From an uncultured Faecalibacterium sp. (GTDB lineage Bacteria > Bacillota > Clostridia > Oscillospirales > Ruminococcaceae), in contig CAKSTO010000007.1 in assembly GCA_934501115.1 (NCBI GenBank), positions 1 through 52,620 on the forward strand: a stretch of 52,620 bases of DNA, given 5' to 3'. This document shows, in pieces, positions 37,390-45,542 of this stretch. The translations under genes and the position numbers were made by a program. Under the pieces are notes generated by a model. It did not search any database. It was not told where the DNA came from and saw only the letters and a list, made by a program, of their open reading frames with translations. Each line of letters begins with the position of its first letter. Positions within the stretch are counted from its first letter, which is position 1.

Positions 37390-39084
37390 ATGGAGCAAAC
37401 ACGTCTGTGCCCCTACTGCCTGCAGCCGCTGGCTGCTGCCGCCCGAAGCTGCCCGCACTGCGGGCGGGATTTTGCCGGGCGCAATCCCGCCGGATGTCTG
37501 CCGGTTGGCACGGTACTGGCCGGGCGCTATACGGTGGGTGAGGTGCTCAGTGCGGATGGTGAGGGCATCTTGTACCGGGGTGCTGAAGATCTCGGCGGTT
37601 TCCGTGTGACCATTAAGGAATACATGCCCATGACGCTGGCAGCAGAGCGCATCACCGACAACGTCCTGCGCCCAAAGCAGGGCAGCGAGGTGCTGTTCAA
37701 GACGACCCGCATGGACTTTGCAGACCTGTACCGCTCCATCCAGCGCATCACCCCGGCCAACGGTCTGGAGGCGGTGCTGGATGTAGTGGAGGCCAACAAC
37801 ACGGTCTATGCCATTATGGAGCATCCCAGCGGGGTATCGCTGGCGCAATGGTTGGAAAACCGTCCCGGCACAGTGCGTCCTGCAGATGCCTGTGCCATGC
37901 TGCAGCCGGTATTTGAGGGAGTGGCCGCAATGCACAAGATCGGCCTTGTGCACCGCGGGATCTGCCCAGAGAACATCCGTGTGATGGAAAATGGCCGCTG
38001 CCGGCTGGCAGGCTACGCCACAGTGGGGCTGCGTACAGCAGGCAGCGGCCTGCATGAGCAGCTCTATGAGGGCTACTCGGCACCGGAACAGTATTCGACC
38101 GCCGAGTTTGAGGGGCGCTACACCGATGAGTACAGCCTTGCGGCAGTGTTTTACCGGATGGTGTGCGGGCAGGCTCCGATGCCGGCGGCACAGCGGATGG
38201 TGTCAGACTCCAACCCCCGCGCCAAAACCATGAACGGCAGCCTGCCGGTGCGGATCTCGCAAGTGCTGCAGCTTGGTCTGCGGCTTAAGCCAATGGAGCG
38301 CATCCAGACGGTGCCGCAGCTGTATCAGGCACTTACTTCACAGGAATACACCGAGCAGCTCACCCGCACCATGAAGCCGGAGACACCAGTGCGTGCCGAA
38401 GAACCGGAGCACAAGCACCTGCTCAGTCTGAAAGCACTGCTGGCCGGCATTCTGATCCTGCTCACGATCCTGATCCTGCTGACCTTGTGGGGCGTCATGC
38501 GCCAGAACCCGAAGAAGCCAGCAGCATCTTCGGAGGCGATGTCTGAGCCTGCCAGCAGCGAGGTGATGGAACCGCAGAACCTTGTACCGAATTTTATCGG
38601 GATGGATTATGCGCAGGTGCAGAACAACCGCGAATATGCCAGTATGTACCTGTTCTATGTCACCGAAGAATACAGCGATACCGCCCCGGCAGGCCAGATC
38701 ATTCGGCAGGAGCCGGATGCGGACACTGTGCTCAAGGCAGGAGAGACGATCCGCCTTGTGGTGAGCAAGGGACCCGAGACGGTGGAGATGCCGACGATCA
38801 TCGGCTTTACGCAGGATGCCGCCGTGCAGACGCTGCAGAGCAGCGGCCTGATCGCCAGCTGTTTTATGGTGGTCAACGACGGCTCCTATGCATCGGGCTG
38901 CGTGGTTTCGGCCAGTGAGGAGCCGGGCACGAAGGTAGCGGTGGGCACGGTGATCACCGTGTATATCGCGGCAGACCCAAGCGTGCAGATCCCCACCACG
39001 CCGGAAGACCCTTCTGCCACGAAGCCCACCACAGAACCCGAGACGCCCGCTGCTGAGGGCACCATTGAATACGAAACGGAATGA
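37390..39084 (+). CDS. Zinc-ribbon / pseudokinase / PASTA membrane protein
   Basis: A 564-residue protein with an N-terminal zinc ribbon (Cys7, Cys10, Cys21, Cys24), a Ser/Thr-kinase-like domain (about 40-315), a TM helix (about 345-370) and two extracellular PASTA repeats (about 398-537), then a Pro/Thr-rich tail. The kinase keeps the VAIK lysine (TIKEYMP, Lys76), Asn195 and the APE motif, but HRD reads HRG (Gly190 in VHRGICPEN) and DFG reads AGY (Gly208 for the metal-binding Asp). It should be catalytically dead or nearly so. PASTA domains bind muropeptides or lipid II in related kinases. It begins 10 bp after the U32 gene, downstream of mltG, which suggests cell-wall sensing or scaffolding. 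Confidence 0.88.
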   Translation: MEQTRLCPYCLQPLAAAARSCPHCGRDFAGRNPAGCLPVGTVLAGRYTVGEVLSADGEGILYRGAEDLGGFRVTIKEYMPMTLAAERITDNVLRPKQGSEVLFKTTRMDFADLYRSIQRITPANGLEAVLDVVEANNTVYAIMEHPSGVSLAQWLENRPGTVRPADACAMLQPVFEGVAAMHKIGLVHRGICPENIRVMENGRCRLAGYATVGLRTAGSGLHEQLYEGYSAPEQYSTAEFEGRYTDEYSLAAVFYRMVCGQAPMPAAQRMVSDSNPRAKTMNGSLPVRISQVLQLGLRLKPMERIQTVPQLYQALTSQEYTEQLTRTMKPETPVRAEEPEHKHLLSLKALLAGILILLTILILLTLWGVMRQNPKKPAASSEAMSEPASSEVMEPQNLVPNFIGMDYAQVQNNREYASMYLFYVTEEYSDTAPAGQIIRQEPDADTVLKAGETIRLVVSKGPETVEMPTIIGFTQDAAVQTLQSSGLIASCFMVVNDGSYASGCVVSASEEPGTKVAVGTVITVYIAADPSVQIPTTPEDPSATKPTTEPETPAAEGTIEYETE

Positions 39085-39126
39085 ATGATCGCAGCCGGAG
39101 CCAGCGGCTGTACTGAGCATACGATA

Positions 39127-39167
39127 AAGCAGAAGCGGGAGCCTGAAAAAGGCTCCCGCTTCTGCTT
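39127..39167. terminator. Strong hairpin between convergent pseudokinase and gltD genes
   Basis: Perfect 17-bp stem AAGCAGAAGCGGGAGCC / GGCTCCCGCTTCTGCTT with loop TGAAAAA; serves both directions although U-runs are short. Confidence 0.85.
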
Positions 39168-39195
39168 GTTTAGGATAGGAAAGAGAATGGCATGA

Positions 39196-40674
39196 TTAAA
39201 GGTTGGTGTAGCCCATCAGGTAACGATCCACCTCGGCAGCGCAATCGCGGCCCTCGCGCAGACCCCACACCACAAGGCTTTGGCCGCGGCGCATGTCGCC
39301 GCAGACGAACACCTTTTCCACATTGGTCTTGAAGCTGTGGTCGGCCACATTGCCGCGCGGTGTCAGCTCCACGCCAAATGCATCGGCTACATAGTTTTCG
39401 CAGCCGGTAAAACCTGCGGCAATAAATGCCAGCTGGCAGTTGTAAGTAAATTCCTCACCGGTGGGCACCATGTTGGTACGGCCGGTCTCCGGATCCCGCT
39501 CAGGCTTCAGGTAGCTGATCACGGCACCGGTCAGATTGCCGGCATCGTCCTTCAGAAACTCCTTGACGGTGGTCTGATACACGCGGGGATCCTTGCCGAA
39601 CCTGGCAAGGCACTCGGTCTGGCCGTAGTCTACCTTCAGCACACGGGGCCATTCCGGCCACGGGTTGGAAGCGGCACGCTCCTTGGGCGGCTGCGGCATC
39701 ATTTCCAGAGCTACCAGATCGGTGCAGCCCTGCCGCAGAGCCGTGCCCTGACAGTCGTTGCCGGTGTCGCCGCCGCCGATGACCAAGACATTTTTGCCTT
39801 TGGCATCAATAGCCTTGCCGTCGGCGAAACTGGAATCCAGCAGGCTCTTCGTCACGCTGGTCAGGTAATCCACCGCAAAATGCACACCGTTGGCATCACG
39901 GCCGGGCACATTCAGGTCACGAGCCTTCTTGGCACCGCAGCAGAGCACCACAGCGTCGTAGCCGTTCAGCAGCTCCTGCGCATCGATCCCGCCGCCTACA
40001 TCCATGTTGGTGCGGAACTCCACCCCCTCAGCCTGCATGATCTTGATCCGACGCTCGATGACGGATTTGTCCAGCTTCATGTTGGGGATGCCGTACATCA
40101 GCAGGCCGCCCACGCGGTCGGCACGCTCGAACACAGTCACCGCGTGGCCGCGCTTGTTCAGGTACTCAGCCACCGAAAGGCCGGAAGGCCCGCTGCCCAC
40201 CACGGCAACGCTCTTGCCGGTGCGGGACGGAGGGGGCGCTGCGTGGAGCCAGCCTTTGGAGTAGGCTGTTTCGATGATGGCGTGCTCGTTCTCGCGCACG
40301 GTCACGCTGCTGCCGGTCACATCACCGCAGGTGCAGGCTGCTTCACACAAGGCGGGGCACACCCGGCTTGTGAACTCCGGGAAGCGGTTGGTGGCCATCA
40401 GCCGATGCATGGCCAGCTCCCATTTGCCATGGTAAACAAGGTCGTTCCACTCGGGGATGAGGTTGTTCAGCGGACAGCCGGAGGCCATACCGCCGATCAT
40501 CATACCGGCCTGACAGAAGGGAACACCGCAGTCCATGCAGCGTGCCGCCTGCGTCTGCTGCTCCTCGCGGGAGAGCCAGATGTGAAATTCGTTAAAGTTT
40601 TCAATTCGCTCCAGCGGCGGGATGTCCGTACTGGTTTTGCGTGTATAATCAATAAATCCTGTTGTCTTGCCCAT
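39196..40674 (-). CDS. gltD: Glutamate synthase small subunit
   Basis: A 492-residue FAD/NAD(P)H oxidoreductase that supplies electrons to GltB. N-terminal iron-sulfur cysteines in CMDCGVPFCQ, GCPLNN, RVCPALCEAACTCG; FAD-binding GSGPSGLSVAEYLNKRGHAVTVFE near 150; NAD(P)H-binding VIGGGDTGNDCQGTALRQG near 290; C-terminal GDMRRGQSLVVWGLREGRDCA. Start ATG 40674 follows AAGGAGGG, 13 bp after the gltB stop. Co-transcribed with gltB. Confidence 0.97.
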   Translation of the reverse strand: MGKTTGFIDYTRKTSTDIPPLERIENFNEFHIWLSREEQQTQAARCMDCGVPFCQAGMMIGGMASGCPLNNLIPEWNDLVYHGKWELAMHRLMATNRFPEFTSRVCPALCEAACTCGDVTGSSVTVRENEHAIIETAYSKGWLHAAPPPSRTGKSVAVVGSGPSGLSVAEYLNKRGHAVTVFERADRVGGLLMYGIPNMKLDKSVIERRIKIMQAEGVEFRTNMDVGGGIDAQELLNGYDAVVLCCGAKKARDLNVPGRDANGVHFAVDYLTSVTKSLLDSSFADGKAIDAKGKNVLVIGGGDTGNDCQGTALRQGCTDLVALEMMPQPPKERAASNPWPEWPRVLKVDYGQTECLARFGKDPRVYQTTVKEFLKDDAGNLTGAVISYLKPERDPETGRTNMVPTGEEFTYNCQLAFIAAGFTGCENYVADAFGVELTPRGNVADHSFKTNVEKVFVCGDMRRGQSLVVWGLREGRDCAAEVDRYLMGYTNL

Positions 40675-40687
40675 AACGCTGCCCTCC

Positions 40688-43600
40688 TTACTTCTTCTTC
40701 TGCACCGTGTAGAATGCTTCGATCTGCGCCTGCTCGCCATCCAGACCGCGCTCTTCGACAGAGGCGATCACGCGTAGCATGCGATCGTAATCGTAAGGCA
40801 GAACTTTCTTGAACTTGGGCAGGAATTCGCTGAAGTTGTCCAGGATCTCCTTGCCGCGGGGGGAGCCGGTGGCTTCCACGTGCTCGCGGATCAGCTCCTT
40901 CAGGGTGGCCACATCGTATTTGTGCTCCACGGGCTCAAGGCTTACCGTTTCTTTGTTGACCCGCTGGTAGAAGTCCCAGTTTTCATCCAGCACATAGGCA
41001 ATGCCGCCGGTCATGCCGGCTGCAAAGTTTTTGCCGGTCTGGCCGAGAACCACCACTGTGCCGCCGGTCATGTACTCGCAGCCGTGGTCGCCCACGCCCT
41101 CCACAACGGCGGTAGCACCACTGTTGCGCACGGCAAAGCGCTCACCGGCCACGCCGGAAATATAGGCTTTACCGCTGGTAGCGCCATACAGCGCCACATT
41201 GCCGGTAATAATGTTCTCTTCGGGCTTGAACGTGATGCCCTTGGGCGGACGAACGACGATCTTGCCGCCGGACAGACCCTTACCCATATAGTCGTTGCAG
41301 TCTCCCACGAGGTCGAGGGTCAGGCCGCCCGGGATGAATGCACCGAAGCTCTGGCCGCCTGCACCCACGCAGTGGGCGGTGTAGACATCGTCCGGCAGGG
41401 TGTTGCCGTACTTGCGGGTGATCTCGCTGCCGAAGATCGCGCCAAAAGCACGGTCGATGTTGGAAACATCCAGATTGACACTCTGGGGGTTCTTGCTGTT
41501 GAGCTTGAACTTCTTCATCAATACCTTCATGTCGAGGGTGTTTTCCAGATGGAAGTCGTAGGTGTCCTCCTTGACAAAGTGGACATTGCTGTTGACAATG
41601 GCGGGGTTGTGCAGGATGCAGTCAAGATTCATCTTGGAAGCACGGCTGCCGGGAGCAGAGGGCTTGACCGTGAGCAGGTCGGTACGTCCCACCAGCTCGT
41701 CGATGGTGTGCACGCCCAGCTTAGCCATGTACTCGCGCAGCTCCTCGGCCACAAAGGTCAGATAGTTGATGATGTACTCCGGCTTGCCCTTAAAGTTCTT
41801 GCGCAGCTCCGGGTTCTGGGTGCAGATGCCCATGGGGCAGGTGTCAAGGTTGCACACACGCATCATGACGCAGCCCTCAGCCATCAGCAGGGTAGTGCCG
41901 AAGCCGAATTCCTCTGCGCCCAGCATGCAGCTGATGGCAACATCACGGCCGGAGAGCAGCTTGGAGTCGCTCTCAATGCGAACACGGGTGCGCAGACCGT
42001 TGAGGATCAGGGTCTGGTGAGTCTCGGCGATGCCAAGCTCCCAGGGCAGGCCTGCATTTTTGATAGAGGTGCGGGGCGCGGCACCGGTGCCGCCGTCGTA
42101 GCCGGACACCAGAATGACCTGTGCGCCGCCCTTTGCAACGCCGGCAGCAATGGTGCCGACGCCTGCCTCACTGACCAGCTTGACGTTGATGTTGGCATTG
42201 CGGTTGGCATTTTTCAGGTCGTAGATCAGCTCTGCCAGATCCTCGATGGAGTAGATATCGTGGTGCGGCGGGGGAGAGATCAGCCCCACACCGGTGGTGC
42301 TGTGGCGGGTCTTTGCGATCCACGGATACACTTTGGCACCGGGCAGGTTGCCGCCCTCGCCGGGCTTTGCGCCCTGTGCCAGCTTGATCTGGATCTCTTC
42401 TGCAGAAACCAGATACTTGCTGGTGACGCCAAAACGGGCAGAAGCTACCTGCTTGATCTTGGAATTGCTCTCGCCGTGGTAGCGCTCCTCGGGCTCACCG
42501 CCCTCGCCGGTGTTGCTGCGGCCGCCCAGACGGTTCAGGGCAATGGCAATGGTCTCATGAGCCTCGCTGCTCAAAGCACCGTAGCTCATAGCTGCGCCCT
42601 TGAACCGTTTGACGATAGAGCTGACCGGCTCGACCTCCTCCAGCGGGATGCCGCCATTGGGGTCATAGTTGAAGTCCAGCAGGCTGCGCAGGTGCACACC
42701 GTCGGTGCCCATGTTGTCCACCGCATGGGTGAACTGCTTGAAAGCACCATAGTCATTGGTGAAGCAGGCTTTCTGGAACAGGTGGATGGTCTGTGGATTG
42801 AACAGGTGCTCTTCCTTACCGCTGCGGAATTTGTGTGCGCCGCCGTCGGCCAGCTCCATGTTGATATCCAGCCCCAGCGGGTCAAAGGCGGCATTGTGCT
42901 GAGCCTCCACATCCGCCTGAATGTCCTCGAGGCTGATGCCGCCCACACGGCTCACCGTACCGGTGAAGTACTTATCGATGACGTCCTTGGAGATGCCGAC
43001 AGCCTCGAAGATCTGGCTGCTCTGGTAGCTCTGGATGGTGGAAATGCCCATCTTGGACGCGATCTTCACAATGCCGCTGAGGATCGCATTGTCGTAATCC
43101 TGCACAGCAGCGTAATAATCCTTGTCCAGCAGACCTTCGTCGATCAGCTGACCGATGGTCTCGTGCGCCAGATAGGGGTTAACGGCGCAGGCACCGTAGC
43201 CAAGCAATGTGGCGAAGTGATGTACCTCGCGGGGCTCTGCACTCTCCAGAATCAGCGCCAGCGCAGTGCTCTTCTTGGTACGGATCAGGTACTGCGAAAC
43301 CGCCGATACTGCCAGCAGACTGGGGATAGTAACATGATATTCATCCACATCGCGGTCGGACAGGATGATGATGTTTGCACCCTCTTTGTAGGCGCGGTCG
43401 ACTTCCAGAAACACGCGGTCAATGGCCTTTTCCAGACTGGTATTTTTATAATAGTTGATCGAAACCGTGGCGACCTTGAAGCCGGGCACGTTCATGTATT
43501 TGATCTTCAGCAGGTCGGTGCTGGTCAGAATGGGGTTGTGCACCTTCAGGACTTTGCAGTTTTCAGGCTTATCCTCCAGCAGGTTGCCGTGTGCGCCGAT

Positions 43601-45223
43601 GTAGACGCTGGTAGAAGTGACCACCTTTTCGCGGATCGCATCGATGGGCGGGTTTGTGACCTGCGCAAAGCGCTGCTTGAAGTAGTTGAACAGCGGGGGA
43701 TGCTGATTGCTCAGCACAGCCAGCGGGGTGTCGGTGCCCATAGCACCGGAAGGCTCTGCGCCCGCCCGCGCCATGGAGAGGATCATGGTGTTCACGTCCT
43801 CGTATTTGTAGCCGAATACCTTCTGCAGGCGGGTGAGCTGGTCGCCGGTGTAGCTTTCCACCTTCACGTTGGGGATCTTCAGCCTGCTCAGTTCCACAAG
43901 GTTGCGGTCGATCCATTCACCGTACGGCTCACGGCTGGCGTAGAACTCCTTGAGCTTCTCATCATCCACGACCTCACCCTTGACGGTATCCACCAGCAGC
44001 ATCTTGCCGGGGCGCAGGCGATCCTTGACTAGAATGTTATCCGGCTCGCACTCCAGCACACCTACCTCGGAGGACAGGATCATGCGGCCGTCTTTGGTGA
44101 TGTAATAGCGGCTGGGGCGCAGACCGTTGCGATCCAACACGGCACCCATCACGTCGCCGTCCGAGAAAAGGATGGCGGCGGGGCCGTCCCAAGGCTCCAG
44201 CATAGTGGCGTAGTATTGATAAAAATCGCGCTTCTTCTGGCTGATGTTCTTGTTGTTTTCCCAAGGCTCCGGGATGGTGATCATCACGGCCAGAGGCAGA
44301 TCCATGCCGTTCATCACCATGAACTCCAGCGCATTGTCCAGCATGGCGGAGTCGGAACCGGAAGTGTTGATGATGGGCAGGATCTTGTTCATGTCGTCCT
44401 GCATGATGGAACTGGAAATGCTCTCTTCACGTGCCAGCATGGCATCGGTGTTGCCCTTGATGGTGTTGATCTCGCCGTTGTGCAGGATAAAGCGGTTGGG
44501 GTGGGCACGCATCCAGCTGGGGTTGGTGTTGGTGGAGAAGCGGCTGTGCACCATACCGATGGCAGATTCATAATCGGGATCCTGCAGGTCGGTGTAGAAC
44601 AGGCGCAGGTCGTGCACAAGGAACATGCCCTTGTAAACGATGGTGCGGCTGGACAGGCTGGGCACATAGGTGCCGCTGCTGGCCTGTTCAAACACACGGC
44701 GCACAATGTAGAGCTTGCGGTCAAAGTCGATGCCTTTGCTCACCTTGGCGGGCTTTTTGATGAAGCACTGCCAGATGGCGGGCATACAGTCGCGGGCTTT
44801 CTGCCCTACGGCGTCCGGGTTTACCGGTACCTTGCGCCATGCCAGAAACTCCAGACCCTCTTTGCGGGTGACCACCTCAAACAGCTTCATGGCCTGTGCA
44901 CGCATGTGCTCGCTCTGAGGGAAGAAGAACATACCAACGCCGTATTCGCGCTCGTTGCCAAGGCTGATGTTCAGCTCTTCAGCTACCTTGGAGAAGAACT
45001 TGTGACTGATCTGCAGCATGATGCCAACGCCGTCGCCGGTTTTGCCCTCGGCGTCCTTGCCGGCGCGGTGCTCCAGCCGCTCCACGATGCTCAAGGCGTC
45101 GTCCACGGTCTGGTGGCTCTTGCGGCCCTTGATGTCCACCACAGCGCCGATGCCGCAGGCGTCGTGCTCAAACTGTGGATCGTACAGACCAAGGGTGTTT
45201 TTCTGCTCTGTAAAGTTTTCCAT
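40688..45223 (-). CDS. gltB: Glutamate synthase large subunit
   Basis: A 1511-residue enzyme that transfers the glutamine amide to 2-oxoglutarate, giving two glutamates. The first 22 residues are a propeptide; Cys23 in EHDACGIG becomes the N-terminal nucleophile of the class II glutaminase domain. Central and FMN-binding synthase domains follow (GEGGNLPGAKVYPWIAKTRHSTTGVGLISPPPHHDIYSIEDL), with the 3Fe-4S cysteines in VCNLDTCPMGICTQ, and a C-terminal beta-helix GXGXG domain. ATG 45223 is preferred to 45235 by ribosome-site spacing. The leader contains a strong terminator, suggesting attenuation. Confidence 0.97.
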   Translation of the reverse strand: MENFTEQKNTLGLYDPQFEHDACGIGAVVDIKGRKSHQTVDDALSIVERLEHRAGKDAEGKTGDGVGIMLQISHKFFSKVAEELNISLGNEREYGVGMFFFPQSEHMRAQAMKLFEVVTRKEGLEFLAWRKVPVNPDAVGQKARDCMPAIWQCFIKKPAKVSKGIDFDRKLYIVRRVFEQASSGTYVPSLSSRTIVYKGMFLVHDLRLFYTDLQDPDYESAIGMVHSRFSTNTNPSWMRAHPNRFILHNGEINTIKGNTDAMLAREESISSSIMQDDMNKILPIINTSGSDSAMLDNALEFMVMNGMDLPLAVMITIPEPWENNKNISQKKRDFYQYYATMLEPWDGPAAILFSDGDVMGAVLDRNGLRPSRYYITKDGRMILSSEVGVLECEPDNILVKDRLRPGKMLLVDTVKGEVVDDEKLKEFYASREPYGEWIDRNLVELSRLKIPNVKVESYTGDQLTRLQKVFGYKYEDVNTMILSMARAGAEPSGAMGTDTPLAVLSNQHPPLFNYFKQRFAQVTNPPIDAIREKVVTSTSVYIGAHGNLLEDKPENCKVLKVHNPILTSTDLLKIKYMNVPGFKVATVSINYYKNTSLEKAIDRVFLEVDRAYKEGANIIILSDRDVDEYHVTIPSLLAVSAVSQYLIRTKKSTALALILESAEPREVHHFATLLGYGACAVNPYLAHETIGQLIDEGLLDKDYYAAVQDYDNAILSGIVKIASKMGISTIQSYQSSQIFEAVGISKDVIDKYFTGTVSRVGGISLEDIQADVEAQHNAAFDPLGLDINMELADGGAHKFRSGKEEHLFNPQTIHLFQKACFTNDYGAFKQFTHAVDNMGTDGVHLRSLLDFNYDPNGGIPLEEVEPVSSIVKRFKGAAMSYGALSSEAHETIAIALNRLGGRSNTGEGGEPEERYHGESNSKIKQVASARFGVTSKYLVSAEEIQIKLAQGAKPGEGGNLPGAKVYPWIAKTRHSTTGVGLISPPPHHDIYSIEDLAELIYDLKNANRNANINVKLVSEAGVGTIAAGVAKGGAQVILVSGYDGGTGAAPRTSIKNAGLPWELGIAETHQTLILNGLRTRVRIESDSKLLSGRDVAISCMLGAEEFGFGTTLLMAEGCVMMRVCNLDTCPMGICTQNPELRKNFKGKPEYIINYLTFVAEELREYMAKLGVHTIDELVGRTDLLTVKPSAPGSRASKMNLDCILHNPAIVNSNVHFVKEDTYDFHLENTLDMKVLMKKFKLNSKNPQSVNLDVSNIDRAFGAIFGSEITRKYGNTLPDDVYTAHCVGAGGQSFGAFIPGGLTLDLVGDCNDYMGKGLSGGKIVVRPPKGITFKPEENIITGNVALYGATSGKAYISGVAGERFAVRNSGATAVVEGVGDHGCEYMTGGTVVVLGQTGKNFAAGMTGGIAYVLDENWDFYQRVNKETVSLEPVEHKYDVATLKELIREHVEATGSPRGKEILDNFSEFLPKFKKVLPYDYDRMLRVIASVEERGLDGEQAQIEAFYTVQKKK

Positions 45224-45280
45224 AGACTTTCCCATCCTTATCTAAAATCCTCACCGGTGCGGCACCCTCCGCATTTTGAC

Positions 45281-45332
45281 AAAAAAGAAAAGCGCCCCGC
45301 AAGGGCAAAATAGCCCCTTGCAGAACGCCTTT
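45281..45332 (-). terminator. Terminator hairpin in the gltBD leader (attenuator candidate)
   Basis: On the minus strand an 18-bp stem (AAAGGCG-type arm 45332-45315 against 45305-45288, with a few G-U pairs) and a 9-nt loop is followed by CTTTTTT. It starts about 10 nt after the predicted transcription start and ends 58 nt before the gltB ATG. The rest of the 319-bp gap from 45224 to 45542 holds the gltB promoter and the terminator of the surface-protein gene. Confidence 0.8.
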
Positions 45333-45347
45333 GTTCCGGTAACTATT

Positions 45348-45375
45348 ATTATACTGAACGCTGAAAAATCTTCAA
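45348..45375 (-). promoter_or_regulatory. gltBD promoter
   Basis: Minus-strand TTGAAG (45375-45370), 16-bp spacer, TATAAT (45353-45348). No second promoter is visible between it and the gltB start. Confidence 0.7.
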
Positions 45376-45458
45376 GTGTCAGCTGCACCAAATATAACAG
45401 CGGCTTTCCACTGCTTCTTGTGCGAAACGCCGCGAACCGACAGCTCTGTTCTCTTCTC

Positions 45459-45514
45459 AAAAACAAAACTGCTGTATCCGGCTGCTCTTGCGGGGCAGGG
45501 GATACAGCAGTTTT
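45459..45514 (-). terminator. Terminator of the LPXTG surface-protein gene
   Basis: Perfect 15-bp stem AAAACTGCTGTATCC / GGATACAGCAGTTTT with a 20-nt loop, followed on the minus strand by GTTTTTG, 29 nt after the stop. Confidence 0.9.
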
Positions 45515-45542
45515 CGTGCAGGGGTGTGGCTTTTGCCGGGCT

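Noticed and set aside
39280..40812. Plus-strand open frame of about 510 codons opposite gltD
   Set aside because: Antisense to a textbook GltD sequence and without ribosome site or motif.
40880..44032. Plus-strand open frame of about 1050 codons opposite gltB
   Set aside because: It is fully antisense to gltB, whose protein has all expected motifs; the antisense frame has low-complexity His/Leu/Val content and no recognisable domain. It results from codon bias in GC-rich DNA.
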